A stretch of 64,000 bases of DNA. Origin: Nocardia cyriacigeorgica (GTDB taxonomy: Bacteria > Actinomycetota > Actinomycetes > Mycobacteriales > Mycobacteriaceae). The notes under the pieces were generated by a model. That model was not told where the DNA came from and made no database searches. It worked only from the letters and a program-made list of their open reading frames with translations. The number at the start of each line of letters is the position of its first letter. The first letter of the stretch is position 1. Below, in pieces: positions 27,188 through 36,353 of the stretch. A program made the position numbers and the translations under genes. The stretch covers positions 620,001-684,000 of the forward strand of contig NZ_JAAGUY010000001.1 in NCBI RefSeq assembly GCF_010868145.1. The letters run 5' to 3'.

Positions 27188-27433
27188 TCAGCCGTTGCCG
27201 CCCACGGAGACGGTGACGAGGTCCGGGCTCAGTGACAGTGCTTGCGGGAGTCGCTCGTCGATGACACCGCACATGAGGCGTCCGCGAACGGCGAGGTTGG
27301 CATACTCGGTATCCGGATTGATGGTGGTCAGGGATTCCGCGACCCGCTCGGCCCAGCCTCGAACGCCGTCGGTTCGGGCGGGGTCGTCGTCTCCGACTCC
27401 CTCGGTGAACGAATCCCGCAGCGCGACATATCG
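27188..27433 (-). pseudogene. N-terminal remnant of an SGNH/GDSL hydrolase
   Basis: The minus strand reads RYVALRDSFTEGVGDDDP and later QALSLSPDLVTVSVGGN. This is block I and the oxyanion GGN block of SGNH lipases. The canonical GDS is changed to RDS, and the frame stops right after GGN, so about two thirds of the enzyme is missing. Non-functional. Confidence 0.72.
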
Positions 27434-27909
27434 ATTCAAAGGCGTAACGGGTGGGAAACGCACCGAACTCAGCCCGACCTCGCACAACTGTTCGGGCTGC
27501 TGGACGGCGGCGAACAGGTGTCGGCCAGCCCAGTGGGCAGTGCCGCAATCGCGTTGGTGCCCACCATTATTCGGGCCTGCCTGATCACGTTGAACATCTG
27601 CGCAGATGCCGTTGTGAACCTCGCCGACCCGGCGTCGCCCTTTCCGGACTACCCACGATTCGTGGCCGCGTGGACAAGATCGGGTCGACTTCTACGACTC
27701 GGACGGATGGACCGAGGGTGATGCCGGATACGGAGTACACGGCACCGCAATGGTTTCCGTTGTCTTCAAGGCCGCGCCGAAGGGCCCGATCCACCGTTTT
27801 GAGCGTGACGGGCCGGTATTCGAACTGAAGCGCAAGGGCGCAATCGTGAGATTGAGCCCCTTTCAACGTCCACAATGCGATCCACAAACTAGAGAACCCG
27901 GGGTCGGCC
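27434..27909. other. Region without an intact gene
   Basis: A plus-strand frame from about 27675 to 27944 encodes protein-like sequence (DRVDFYDSDGWTEGDAGYG, then HRFERDGPVFELKRKG) that overlaps the end of the minus-strand gene at 27910. It has no start signal and I cannot identify it; it may be a remnant. Confidence 0.35.
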
Positions 27910-28236
27910 TCAGTCGCACCATGTCGATGGCGCGACCCAAATGACGGGAGAAGGCAATCTCGATTCCGCCGCGGCCTTCGCCTCATCAGCCGAACGGTAC
28001 GCCACGGAATCTGGCCAGAACGACCCATCGTCGCGGAGGCCGTGGAACGACACATAGTAGGCCTGTCCATCGGCATCGAGAGTCGGTGTCTCCTCCGCCT
28101 CGAGCGTTCCCTCTTCTCGGGCCACCTCGTACCAGAAGTCGTAGCCGAGACGGATGACGAATACCGAGCTGGAGACGGTATCTGCATACAGCCACGAACC
28201 TGTGGCTACGATCTCGCCGCGGCTCATGAGAATCAT
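27910..28236 (-). CDS. Hypothetical protein (108 aa)
   Basis: A small soluble, acidic protein with ordinary coding composition (VIRLGYDFWYEVAREEG; AYYVSFHGLRDDGSFWPDS). AAGG lies about ten bases before the ATG at 28236; a second ATG four codons in is also possible. No family recognised. Confidence 0.55.
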   Translation of the reverse strand: MILMSRGEIVATGSWLYADTVSSSVFVIRLGYDFWYEVAREEGTLEAEETPTLDADGQAYYVSFHGLRDDGSFWPDSVAYRSADEAKAAAESRLPSPVIWVAPSTWCD

Positions 28237-28457
28237 GACACTACATACCTTGTTGCGGGGTGGGTGGGATGCGGCCCCGCATTCCTTCGATGGGGCAGGA
28301 CACTCAGCCGCACTTCGCGAACCCGATCCCGGCGAGCCTGGCAGGGCTGGAAGCCCCTTCCCTCGTGGCGCGCATGTGTTTTCGCATCCGATCGCCTGTG
28401 TCGCTCTACGTTAAGTGCCCCGTCAAGCCGTGTTCACGGGGTATTTACGATGTGCGA

Positions 28458-29819
28458 ATGCTTATTCACGACACGCACGGCAGTTCGACCTCACCCCCGG
28501 AGCCAGTGAGCGATGAGCGACTCCGAGAGCGTCGATTTCGGCCGTTCGTGGTGTGGGGCGGCATTGCCGCCGCGGTGCTGGTGCTTGTCGCGGGTCAGTT
28601 CATGGCCGTTCACATCCATGCTCTCGGCCCATTGACCAGCCTCTTTCGCGACTACGCCGGGACTCCAAAGTCGGCGACGACACCGTGGGCGGGCTTCCTG
28701 CTGGCACTGATCGGCGTCACCACCCGGGTACGGGTGAGCGCCCTGGCTGCCGCGGTCGCCATCGATCTGATCTTCGTGGCGGTTCGGACACTCGACGGGC
28801 GGCCGTTCACCGTCGGCAACGGACCGACCATCGTGCTCACGGTGCTGGCGGTGATCGCCGCTATTCGGTGGAGCGGTGCGCGACGGCGGACGGCACTGCA
28901 CACGATCGCGCTCGGAGCGCTGCTCATCCTCGCGACGAAGGTCGGCGAAATCTGGTTGGACATCACGGCCTGGTACTGCCCGCAGGTCCTTGACCCGTAC
29001 GTGGAGTTGGCCGACCGAGCGCTCGGCAATCCGTCGTGGATCGTCGGGCATGCGCTCGACCTGGCCGGGCCGATACCAACAGGGGTCGTGCGCTGGGTGT
29101 ACTTCGAGCTTCCCGTGGCGGCCATCGTCGTCGCCATCTGGCAGTTGCGCAACGTGACCACGGGTTCGTGGCCGCGGCACCACTTGGTGCGCACCTTCCT
29201 GGCAATCGGCCTCATCGGCCCGATCTTCTACGTGATCTTCCCAGTAGTGGGGCCCGTGCTCGCGTTCGGACCGTGGGGGCAAGGCATGGAACTCGCCAAC
29301 GTCTGGCCGGACCTCGTTCCGGCAATTCCCGCCACGGTCGAATCGATGCCCTTCGACGGCATCACACCGCGCAACTGTATGCCGTCGCTGCATACGGCGT
29401 GGGCGCTCGCGCTGTTCATCCACTCCAGACGCGGACCGGTCTGGTTGCGCTGGGGCGGTGCTTTCTGGCTGGTGTGCACTCTCATCGCGACGCTCGGCCT
29501 CGGGGCGCACTACGGCATCGACCTGGTGGCGGGCGCCGCATTCTGCCTGACGATCGAGTCCGTCTTGCGCGATCCCGACCGAGGCTGGGATCGCGCACGC
29601 GTGCGGGTGGTGGCTATGGGGATCGCCACGTTCGCGGGAGTGCTGCTGTGCATCCGCTACCTCGCGATGCCGATGGCGACCTACCCGGTCCCCTTCGGCA
29701 TCGCGATCCTCGGCATTCTCACCGCACTGTCCATCGTGTTCTACCGAACCTGGTTCGCTCCGCAGTGTCCAGAAGTCGTTGCGCGCGAGGCCGAGCAGGT
29801 CGAACTCGACCGCCGCTGA
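28458..29819 (+). CDS. PAP2-superfamily membrane phosphatase/phosphotransferase
   Basis: A 453-residue polytopic protein with about ten helices, ATG chosen at 28458 where the frame becomes protein-like. The PAP2 catalytic segments are CMPSLHTAWAL (SxxHxxW variant) and GAHYGIDLVAGA with the second His and Asp. Arrangement and a C-terminal extra helix bundle match the inositol-phosphotransferase-like PAP2_3 group, which act on lipid phosphates in or at the membrane. Substrate unknown. The DUF1254 gene follows on the same strand after 229 bases. Confidence 0.85.
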   Translation: MLIHDTHGSSTSPPEPVSDERLRERRFRPFVVWGGIAAAVLVLVAGQFMAVHIHALGPLTSLFRDYAGTPKSATTPWAGFLLALIGVTTRVRVSALAAAVAIDLIFVAVRTLDGRPFTVGNGPTIVLTVLAVIAAIRWSGARRRTALHTIALGALLILATKVGEIWLDITAWYCPQVLDPYVELADRALGNPSWIVGHALDLAGPIPTGVVRWVYFELPVAAIVVAIWQLRNVTTGSWPRHHLVRTFLAIGLIGPIFYVIFPVVGPVLAFGPWGQGMELANVWPDLVPAIPATVESMPFDGITPRNCMPSLHTAWALALFIHSRRGPVWLRWGGAFWLVCTLIATLGLGAHYGIDLVAGAAFCLTIESVLRDPDRGWDRARVRVVAMGIATFAGVLLCIRYLAMPMATYPVPFGIAILGILTALSIVFYRTWFAPQCPEVVAREAEQVELDRR

Positions 29820-30048
29820 AGCGGGTGGCCATGAGCGAAGGACCGTTGGTCGGCGCGGCCGAGTAGGAGCAGCGCTTCGGAGAGGTCGATTGCTCACACT
29901 GGGTACAGGGCTACGTACTTCCGTTAGCGACCGTGGGCAAGGCGGCCTCGTCACCGGTGGAGTTCATCCGTTTCGGGTGAGGCAGGCCCGCACCCGCGTA
30001 TCTACCCTCGTCGGGGATGGACCGAACCTATCGAGGGAGAGGTCGAGC

Positions 30049-31434
30049 ATGACTGCACCGCTGGACATCCGTGGGGGCTATCCGCGCGCCGAGGCGGTGC
30101 GTCGAGCCTACGACGAGCTGGACTACAACCGCGCACTCGCGATGTATCGGTTCTTCTACCCCACGGTCTCGCTGGAAGCGACCTGGCGCGGAAACCTCGC
30201 CGGCGGGACCATACCCAACAGGGTCATGGCGCTGCTTGTCGCCACCCCCGACCAGTATGTGTTCACCGCCAACTCCGACACCCCGTACTCGGGACTGACC
30301 ATCGACCTCTCCGAAGGGCCGATGGTGGTGGACGTACCGCCCGGCACCCTCACGGGCACGGCGAACGATCTCAACCAGCTCTGGATTCTCGATATCGGCC
30401 TGCCCGGGCCGGCGGGCACCAACGGCGGCAAGCATCTGCTGCTGCCTCCTGGCTACGACGCCCCTGTCCCCGAGGGGTACTTCACCGGTACCGCCACCAC
30501 CAATCGGGTCCTCGTGCTGGTCCGCGCGCTCCCCCACGGCACCGACGTGGACGCCGCGATCGAGCTGATCAAGCAGGTAAAGGTGTATCCGCTGGATGCC
30601 GACGCCGATTCGAATCCGCTCGACTGGGTGGACCTATCGGTACAGAAGGGGTTCGACTTCACCCCGGTGTGGTGGGAGGACAACCTCGACTACTGGCGGG
30701 TGTTGCATGAGATCCTGCAAACCGAGCCACTCAACCCCGACTACCGTCACCAGTACGGTGAGCTCGCCGCGCTTGGCATCCTGCGCGGTGCGCCTTTCGC
30801 TCCCGATCGGCGCATGGCCGCCATCCTCACCGACGCGGCCCGCCGCGGTCACCTGCACCTGTGCGTGCAGTCGTTCGCCGACCGCAGGCGGGACCGGATC
30901 GTGTGGCCGGACAGACGCTGGGAATGGGCCGTGCTGCGCCCGGAGAACGGTACCTTCGACGCCGAGGGCTACACCGATCTGTATGCCCGGGAGAAGTGGT
31001 TCTATCAGGCCCAGATCGAGTCGCCGGCCATGTTCGCCCGCACACCAGGCGCCGGGTCGCTGTATTGGCTCGGCCTGCGCGACGCGGATGGGGCCTACCT
31101 CGACGGCGCGGGCTACTACAGCCTCACCGTCCCGCAGCCGGTCCCGGCCAGACTTTTCTGGTCCATCACCGCCTACGACGCGAGCAGCCGCAGTGAACTG
31201 CAGGCCCCGCAGAACCGCGCCGCCCTTCGCTCCCTGTACGAACTCGCCGACGTCGACACCACCTACCCGCTGACCCTCTATTTCGGCCCGACGCCACCGG
31301 CGAACACTCCGACCGACCGCTGGGTTCAAACCGTCCCGGGCACAGGCTGGTTCACCTACTTCCGCATCTACGGACCCGAGAGCCCGGCTTTCGACGGCAC
31401 CTGGCAACTACCGGATTTTCGCCGTCACGGATGA
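30049..31434 (+). CDS. DUF1254/DUF1214 domain protein
   Basis: 461 residues, ATG at 30049 preceded by AGGGAGAGG. The N-domain (about 30-150) reads TPDQYVFTANSDTPYSGL and matches DUF1254. The C-domain (about 340-455) with YYSLTVPQPVPARLFWSIT and TVPGTGWFTYFRIYGPE matches DUF1214. There is no signal peptide on this start, although many relatives are secreted. The biochemical role of the family is not settled. Confidence 0.88.
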   Translation: MTAPLDIRGGYPRAEAVRRAYDELDYNRALAMYRFFYPTVSLEATWRGNLAGGTIPNRVMALLVATPDQYVFTANSDTPYSGLTIDLSEGPMVVDVPPGTLTGTANDLNQLWILDIGLPGPAGTNGGKHLLLPPGYDAPVPEGYFTGTATTNRVLVLVRALPHGTDVDAAIELIKQVKVYPLDADADSNPLDWVDLSVQKGFDFTPVWWEDNLDYWRVLHEILQTEPLNPDYRHQYGELAALGILRGAPFAPDRRMAAILTDAARRGHLHLCVQSFADRRRDRIVWPDRRWEWAVLRPENGTFDAEGYTDLYAREKWFYQAQIESPAMFARTPGAGSLYWLGLRDADGAYLDGAGYYSLTVPQPVPARLFWSITAYDASSRSELQAPQNRAALRSLYELADVDTTYPLTLYFGPTPPANTPTDRWVQTVPGTGWFTYFRIYGPESPAFDGTWQLPDFRRHG

Positions 31435-31472
31435 CAGCATTGGTCGGTGCCGGAATATGCGCCCGACCGTCG

Positions 31473-32870
31473 TTATCGAGTCCCTTCACCACTCGAGGTC
31501 TCGTTGACTGCCTCGCGACCACGCGTATCGCGTCCGATCGGCGAATGCAGGTCCCGAGAGAGATCGCGTCCCTTGGTCTCGGCCGTGACGACGAGCGCAC
31601 CCAAGGTGAGGGCGGCGGTGCCGGCCACGATGGCGCTGAGCGGCAGGCTCGAGCCGTCGAATGTGGCCAGCATGGTGCTGGCGATCAGCGGGGTGAAGCC
31701 CGCGCCGATGAGTGCTGCGGTCTGGTAGGCGATGGACACTCCGGTATATCGGATGTGGGTCGGGAACATCTCCGACAGCAGCGGGGTCAAGGGAGCGTAC
31801 ATAGCGTTCTGCAGCAGTTGTGCGAACATCAAGGCGGCCGTCATGGTCCACAGCGAGTGGGAATTGATCAGGGCGTAGAGCGGGAAGGCGTACAGGATCG
31901 CGCCGACCGCGCCCGCCATCATCACTCGCCGCCTGCCGAAGAAATCGGACAGTGTTGCGCACAACGGAATGGCGATGATCGACACGAACACGACCGCGAG
32001 CAGACAGCGCATGACATCGCCTACCTCGTAGCCGATTCCGGTGGCGTAGGCGATGATGTGCGAACTCGTCAGGGCGGTCAGCGCGAAGGGCGCCATGCCT
32101 GCGGCGACGCCGAGGACCATCGGCCGTGGACGGCGCAGCACCTGCATCGCGGGAGTCGACGGTTCCTGCCGGTCGGCCGCGGCGAAGACGGGGCTCTCCA
32201 CCACTCGTAGCCGCACGTACATCCCGAGCACCAGCAGCGCCGCGCTGAACAAGAACGGAAGCCGCCATCCCCAGGTCGTGAACTCGGGTTCGGGAAGCTG
32301 GGTCACGACGGCCACGGCCGCGGTGGAGAGTAGAAAGCCGAAAGGTGTGCCCAGTTGCATGATTCCGGCCCAGCGGCCGCGGTTGTCCGCGTCCGCATGC
32401 TCGACGACCATGAGTGCGGCACCACCCCACTCCCCGCCGACCGCGACGCCTTGGACGACGCGCAGCAGTACCAACACTATGGGCGCTGCCACACCGATCG
32501 CATGATAAGTCGGTAGCAGGCCGATCGCCGCGCTCGAAATGCCCATCATGATCATGGTGATCAACAGCATCGATTTGCGGCCGAGACGGTCACCGAAGTG
32601 CCCGAACACCACACCGCCGAGCGGGCGAGCGACATATCCGGCAGCCAGGGTGCCGAAGGATGCGATTGTGCTCAGCGCCGGGTTCGAGGCAGGGAAGAAC
32701 AGTGGTCCGAACACCACTGCGGCCATCGTTCCGTACAGAATGAAATCGTAGTATTCGATCGTCGTGCCCAGCAGGCTCGAGAACGCCGCGCGACGGCGTA
32801 ATCGTATGGCCGTCGATGGATTGCCGTGCGGAACAACAGAATACGGACTCTCGGGTGGCGGTGCACTCAA
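31473..32870 (-). CDS. MHS-family MFS transporter
   Basis: 465 residues from a TTG at 32870 placed six bases after AAGGAG; the frame is open upstream but reads basic low-complexity sequence. Helix 1 begins GTTIEYYDFILYGTMAAVVF and loop 2-3 is GHFGDRLGRKSM, both hallmarks of the metabolite:H+ symporter group (ShiA/KgtP/ProP relatives). Twelve helices are visible. It is divergent from an SDR-NTF2-epimerase operon, 209 bases apart, and probably imports that operon's substrate. Ligand not predictable. Confidence 0.9.
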   Translation of the reverse strand: MSAPPPESPYSVVPHGNPSTAIRLRRRAAFSSLLGTTIEYYDFILYGTMAAVVFGPLFFPASNPALSTIASFGTLAAGYVARPLGGVVFGHFGDRLGRKSMLLITMIMMGISSAAIGLLPTYHAIGVAAPIVLVLLRVVQGVAVGGEWGGAALMVVEHADADNRGRWAGIMQLGTPFGFLLSTAAVAVVTQLPEPEFTTWGWRLPFLFSAALLVLGMYVRLRVVESPVFAAADRQEPSTPAMQVLRRPRPMVLGVAAGMAPFALTALTSSHIIAYATGIGYEVGDVMRCLLAVVFVSIIAIPLCATLSDFFGRRRVMMAGAVGAILYAFPLYALINSHSLWTMTAALMFAQLLQNAMYAPLTPLLSEMFPTHIRYTGVSIAYQTAALIGAGFTPLIASTMLATFDGSSLPLSAIVAGTAALTLGALVVTAETKGRDLSRDLHSPIGRDTRGREAVNETSSGEGTR

Positions 32871-33079
32871 CGGGAGCTCCTTAGTTCTGCGCGCCGATGC
32901 GCTGTGCGAACCGGAATGTCGACGCTGCCGTCGGCGACGCGGACACCGCGCAAGGCTCCCAACGGGGCGCACCATACGCAATACCGGGGCCCGCTGAGCG
33001 GAATGCGCACCGGGCACGCACATCCCGCCCACCGGGATGTGGGCTCGCACCGAACCGGGCGGGTGGGTGAGATGGCTCT

Positions 33080-33895
33080 ATGCCACATCAAGCGGTCGCG
33101 ACACCCGGCCCGTTACTGACCGGCCGGCGCGCAGTCGTCACCGGTGGCGCCGCCGGCATCGGCGCGGCTGTGGCCGTATCGCTGGCCACCCATGGGGCAG
33201 AGGTCCTCGTCGCCGATATCGCGTTCGGGCAGCCGCTGGTCTTCGACCGGTCAGCGGGCGGATCAATCGACACGCTCGGGTGGGATGTGACCACGCGTCC
33301 GGTAGCCGTCGAACTGGTCGATCACCGTCCTGACATCCTGGTCAACAATGTCGGCCACTTTGTGCGTCCACCTCGACCGTTCACCGATGACCGGCCCGAG
33401 ATGTGGGCCGAATTGCACGACATCAATGTCGGGCATGTGCTGTCGCTGACCCATGCCGTGTTGCCCGGGATGGCAGAGCGAGGGCGCGGCTCGATCATCA
33501 ACCTGACCACAGTCGAGGCACATCGGGCGATCCCCGGGCACACGGTGTACTCGGCGAACAAGGCCGCGTTGATGCAGTTCACTCGATCATTGGCCGCCGA
33601 GGTCGGCCCGTCGGGAGTGCGGGTGAATGCCATTGCACCGGATCTCATCGAAACAGTGCAGGTCCCGTATGCCGACATCGTGCCCGCCGAAGATCGCGCA
33701 CTGTGGCCGACGTGGTCACCGCTCGGTGGGCCTGGCAGTCCCGAGGATGTGGCCGGGGCCGCCTTGTTCCTCGCCTCCGATCTCGCCCGCTTCGTCACCG
33801 GGAGCACCATCCACGTCGACGGCGGCACGCATGGCAGCGGCGGGTGGGTGCCGCGCGCCTCGGGCGGCTGGACGAACCGTCCCCGCAATCCCTGA
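33080..33895 (+). CDS. Short-chain dehydrogenase/reductase
   Basis: 271 residues. Cofactor motif TGGAAGIG near residue 20, NNVG for the central Asn region, catalytic YSANK. The serine that normally sits 13 residues before the Tyr is Thr here (IINLTTVEAH), a tolerated but less common change. It is first in an operon with an NTF2-like and an NAD-epimerase gene (spacings 14 and 10 bases). Likely oxidises or reduces a hydroxyl/ketone on a small metabolite. Confidence 0.88.
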   Translation: MPHQAVATPGPLLTGRRAVVTGGAAGIGAAVAVSLATHGAEVLVADIAFGQPLVFDRSAGGSIDTLGWDVTTRPVAVELVDHRPDILVNNVGHFVRPPRPFTDDRPEMWAELHDINVGHVLSLTHAVLPGMAERGRGSIINLTTVEAHRAIPGHTVYSANKAALMQFTRSLAAEVGPSGVRVNAIAPDLIETVQVPYADIVPAEDRALWPTWSPLGGPGSPEDVAGAALFLASDLARFVTGSTIHVDGGTHGSGGWVPRASGGWTNRPRNP

Positions 33896-33909
33896 CCGAG
33901 GAGACCGCC

Positions 33910-34374
33910 GTGATCACCCATGAGGACCGCGCCGAGCTGTCCGATCTCGTACACCGCTACGCGGGCTATGCCGACGGTCGGGAACTGGATCTGCTAGCCC
34001 GGTTGTTCACCGAAGACGCCGTGCTCGCGGTGCCGGATCCACCGCGGACCATGCGCCCCTCGCACGAAGCGCGGGGACGCGACGCGATCATCGAGACCTG
34101 CCGCACGCTCGGTCGCACCCACGCCACACTGCACGCCGTGGTGGGAAGCATTTTCGACATGGGCACAACACCCGACGAGGCCACCGGCGACATCGCGTGT
34201 ATCGCGCATCATCTCAGCGGCAAGCCGGGCAATGCCATTGATGTCGTGTGGCATCTGCGCTATCGAGACCGCTATCGGCGTGTCGACGGGCGGTGGTTGA
34301 TCGCGCGGCGAGTCCTTCACTTGGGGTGGACCGAGCGACGCCCCGTTCACGCACTGGGTGATGTCAACTCCTGA
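33910..34374 (+). CDS. NTF2-like (SnoaL-type) protein
   Basis: 154 residues from the GTG at 33910, six bases after GAGGAG. LSDLVHRYAGYADGRELD followed by LARLFTEDAVLAV is typical of the SnoaL_4 cone fold; the C-terminus has VDGRWLIARRVL. It sits between the SDR and epimerase genes, as in the unrelated cluster at 22786-25361, where an NTF2-like gene also neighbours an SDR. Probably a small isomerase, dehydratase or binding protein in the same pathway. Confidence 0.86.
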   Translation: MITHEDRAELSDLVHRYAGYADGRELDLLARLFTEDAVLAVPDPPRTMRPSHEARGRDAIIETCRTLGRTHATLHAVVGSIFDMGTTPDEATGDIACIAHHLSGKPGNAIDVVWHLRYRDRYRRVDGRWLIARRVLHLGWTERRPVHALGDVNS

Positions 34375-34384
34375 AAGGGTTTTC

Positions 34385-35302
34385 ATGAGGATTCTGATCG
34401 TCGGCGGCACCGGCATGATCGGCGCGCACGCAGCGCTACATCTGCGTGCGCAAGGCAATGACGTCACCGTGGCGGCGCGAAACCCGCTCGATGGCGGTTC
34501 ACCCGTGCACGAGTTCCCGGTCCTGCTCGGCGATTACGCCGAACAGACCTTCTCCGCAGCAGACCTCGCGCCGTTCGATGCCATCGTCTTCGCCGCCGGC
34601 CAGGACTTCCGTCATATGGGTCGGGGTGTCGACGAGGCACAGTTCTGGGAGAAGACGCAATCCAGCGGTGTCCCGCGATTCGCGGCGCTGGCCAAAGAGG
34701 CAGGTGTGCGGCGCTTCGTCCAGATCGGCAGCTACTACCACCATTTGCGGCCCGATCTCGCCGACGCACTGCCCTACGTCGCGGCCCGCAGAGCCGCCGA
34801 CGAGGGCGCAAGGGCGCTCGCCGACGAATCCTTCAACGTCTCGACGCTGAATCCGCCGAACATTTTCGGCGTCATCAGTGGCCCTTCCGCCAAGCGCTAC
34901 CGCAAGCTGTTCTCGTGGGCGGCAGGCAATGAACCGCAGATCCCCGACTTCGCACCTCCTGGCGGAACGAACTACATGTCCGCCCGCTCACTCGCCCAGG
35001 CTATTTGGGGCGCGCTCCAGCATGCCGAACCGGGCAAGGCCCATCTGATCGGCGATGAGAACCTCAGCTTCCGGGAGTACTTTCAGATGCTCGTCGACGC
35101 TGCGGGCGGTGACCGCGTCATCGAGGAGCGCGATGAGGAACATCCGCTCTTGCCCGATGGATTCATCGTGCAGGGCCGCGGAAATGTCATCAGCTACCAG
35201 CCGGACCCTACCGAGACCGCGCTGCTCGGATACGACCGCAACGATTGTGTGCGTGCGCTCGGCGAGATGTATGAAACGGTGCGGGCAGAGCCGGTCGCGT
35301 GA
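34385..35302 (+). CDS. NAD(P)-dependent epimerase/dehydratase-like protein
   Basis: 305 residues from the ATG at 34385, six bases after AAAGGG. The Rossmann motif is ILIVGGTGMIGAHAALHL at the N-terminus. The extended-SDR YxxxK is not clearly conserved: the region reads IGSYYHHLRPDLADALPYV, so the catalytic type is uncertain (atypical SDR). The C-terminal half (ARSLAQAIWGALQHAEPGK) is as in NmrA/epimerase-like proteins. Last gene of the operon. Confidence 0.82.
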   Translation: MRILIVGGTGMIGAHAALHLRAQGNDVTVAARNPLDGGSPVHEFPVLLGDYAEQTFSAADLAPFDAIVFAAGQDFRHMGRGVDEAQFWEKTQSSGVPRFAALAKEAGVRRFVQIGSYYHHLRPDLADALPYVAARRAADEGARALADESFNVSTLNPPNIFGVISGPSAKRYRKLFSWAAGNEPQIPDFAPPGGTNYMSARSLAQAIWGALQHAEPGKAHLIGDENLSFREYFQMLVDAAGGDRVIEERDEEHPLLPDGFIVQGRGNVISYQPDPTETALLGYDRNDCVRALGEMYETVRAEPVA

Positions 35303-35505
35303 TTCGGTCGGGAAACCGTTGTCGAGATGGCGGTTCTAGTATGTCCCGGCATCTGCTGGATGACTACCTCGTCCCCGAGGTGGTAACGATTCCTGCGTCG
35401 GTAGCGGGCCTCTCGAGGGCCGTAGGCCAATCCCGTAGGCCAACTCCCCAGCCCTGCTTCAATTAGCTGTCCGGTGTGGTCGACTGCCGGGAGTGAACGT
35501 GGGCA

Positions 35506-36162
35506 ATGGTTACGCAGAGGGTGCGAGCGGGTCGCGGAGACGGCCGCGTGGGGGCAGTGATCCCTAGGAGAACGGGTCCACGCGCCGGGACGGCGATCGT
35601 AATGGCCGCGGTTTCTGTAATGATCTGCGGCGGCTGTGCCGCATCGCCTCCCGTTACCCGGACCCCGCCACCTCCCCGGCACGCGACACCGGCCATCGCG
35701 ACGACACCGACTGGGCAGTCTGGGGAGAGCATTCCCGAAAGTGGAGGGCCACAGCCTATTCCGGGACAGCCGATACGGACCGGCGGGGGCGGTGTGCCCG
35801 TCGCGCCGATCAGGATCGGGAACCCTGGTCAGCGGCAAAAAGATCCCGTCGACGAGGTCGTGGCGGATGTGAGAGCCGAAATCGCAACCAAGTGCGGCGG
35901 GTGCGTCGCGGTGACAACGGCCGTCGATCCTGACTCCGACTGCACACAATGCGAGTACACCGGGTCCTACCGGGGCGGCAGGGAAGATCCCGAACCGCCC
36001 ACAGAGAGCGAGTCGTCAGCGGGCCATATTCTCGTGAACCCTGATGAGACGTTGGTGTTCCTGACGGGGTCGAAGCCCTGTGAGACAGAGGGGTCCACCG
36101 ACGGCGCGACGGTGCGATTCGAATTCCGCCTGGCCGATAAGCCCGCCAGTGAGAGGTGCTGA
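35506..36162 (+). CDS. Putative lipoprotein with paired CxxC motifs
   Basis: 218 residues from an ATG at 35506. An arginine-rich n-region precedes a hydrophobic segment (GTAIVMAAVSVMICGGC) that could be a lipoprotein signal with the cysteine around residue 44. A long Pro/Gly/Thr-rich linker (about 45-115) follows. The C-terminal domain has two CxxC motifs, CGGC and CTQC, 20 residues apart, plus two later cysteines, suggesting a metal site or disulfides outside the cell. I do not recognise the family. The start is uncertain (GTG or later ATG possible). Confidence 0.5.
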   Translation: MVTQRVRAGRGDGRVGAVIPRRTGPRAGTAIVMAAVSVMICGGCAASPPVTRTPPPPRHATPAIATTPTGQSGESIPESGGPQPIPGQPIRTGGGGVPVAPIRIGNPGQRQKDPVDEVVADVRAEIATKCGGCVAVTTAVDPDSDCTQCEYTGSYRGGREDPEPPTESESSAGHILVNPDETLVFLTGSKPCETEGSTDGATVRFEFRLADKPASERC

Positions 36163-36353
36163 TCATCTCCTCGGTCCGCCAGTACGACGACAACAGGATG
36201 CCGTCGAAGCGACGCGACGAATCTCCCACGCTCCAAACATGGTTCGCCATACTGGCCCCTTCGACCACGCGACTCGGGTACCGACTGTGCGCCCACACCA
36301 GGGCACTGCCCGAGCCGATGGTTGCGGGCCTCGTTCTCGGCATAGCGGCGACC

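Noticed and set aside
28491..29954. A 487-codon open frame on the minus strand
   Set aside because: It lies opposite the PAP2-type gene and is rich in Arg, His, Asp and Glu with no hydrophobic or domain pattern, as expected for the shadow of a GC-rich membrane-protein gene.
35194..35949. A 251-codon minus-strand frame opposite the CxxC lipoprotein
   Set aside because: It is Arg-rich, has no ribosome site and overlaps the preceding epimerase gene's end; the plus-strand frame has a plausible lipoprotein signal.
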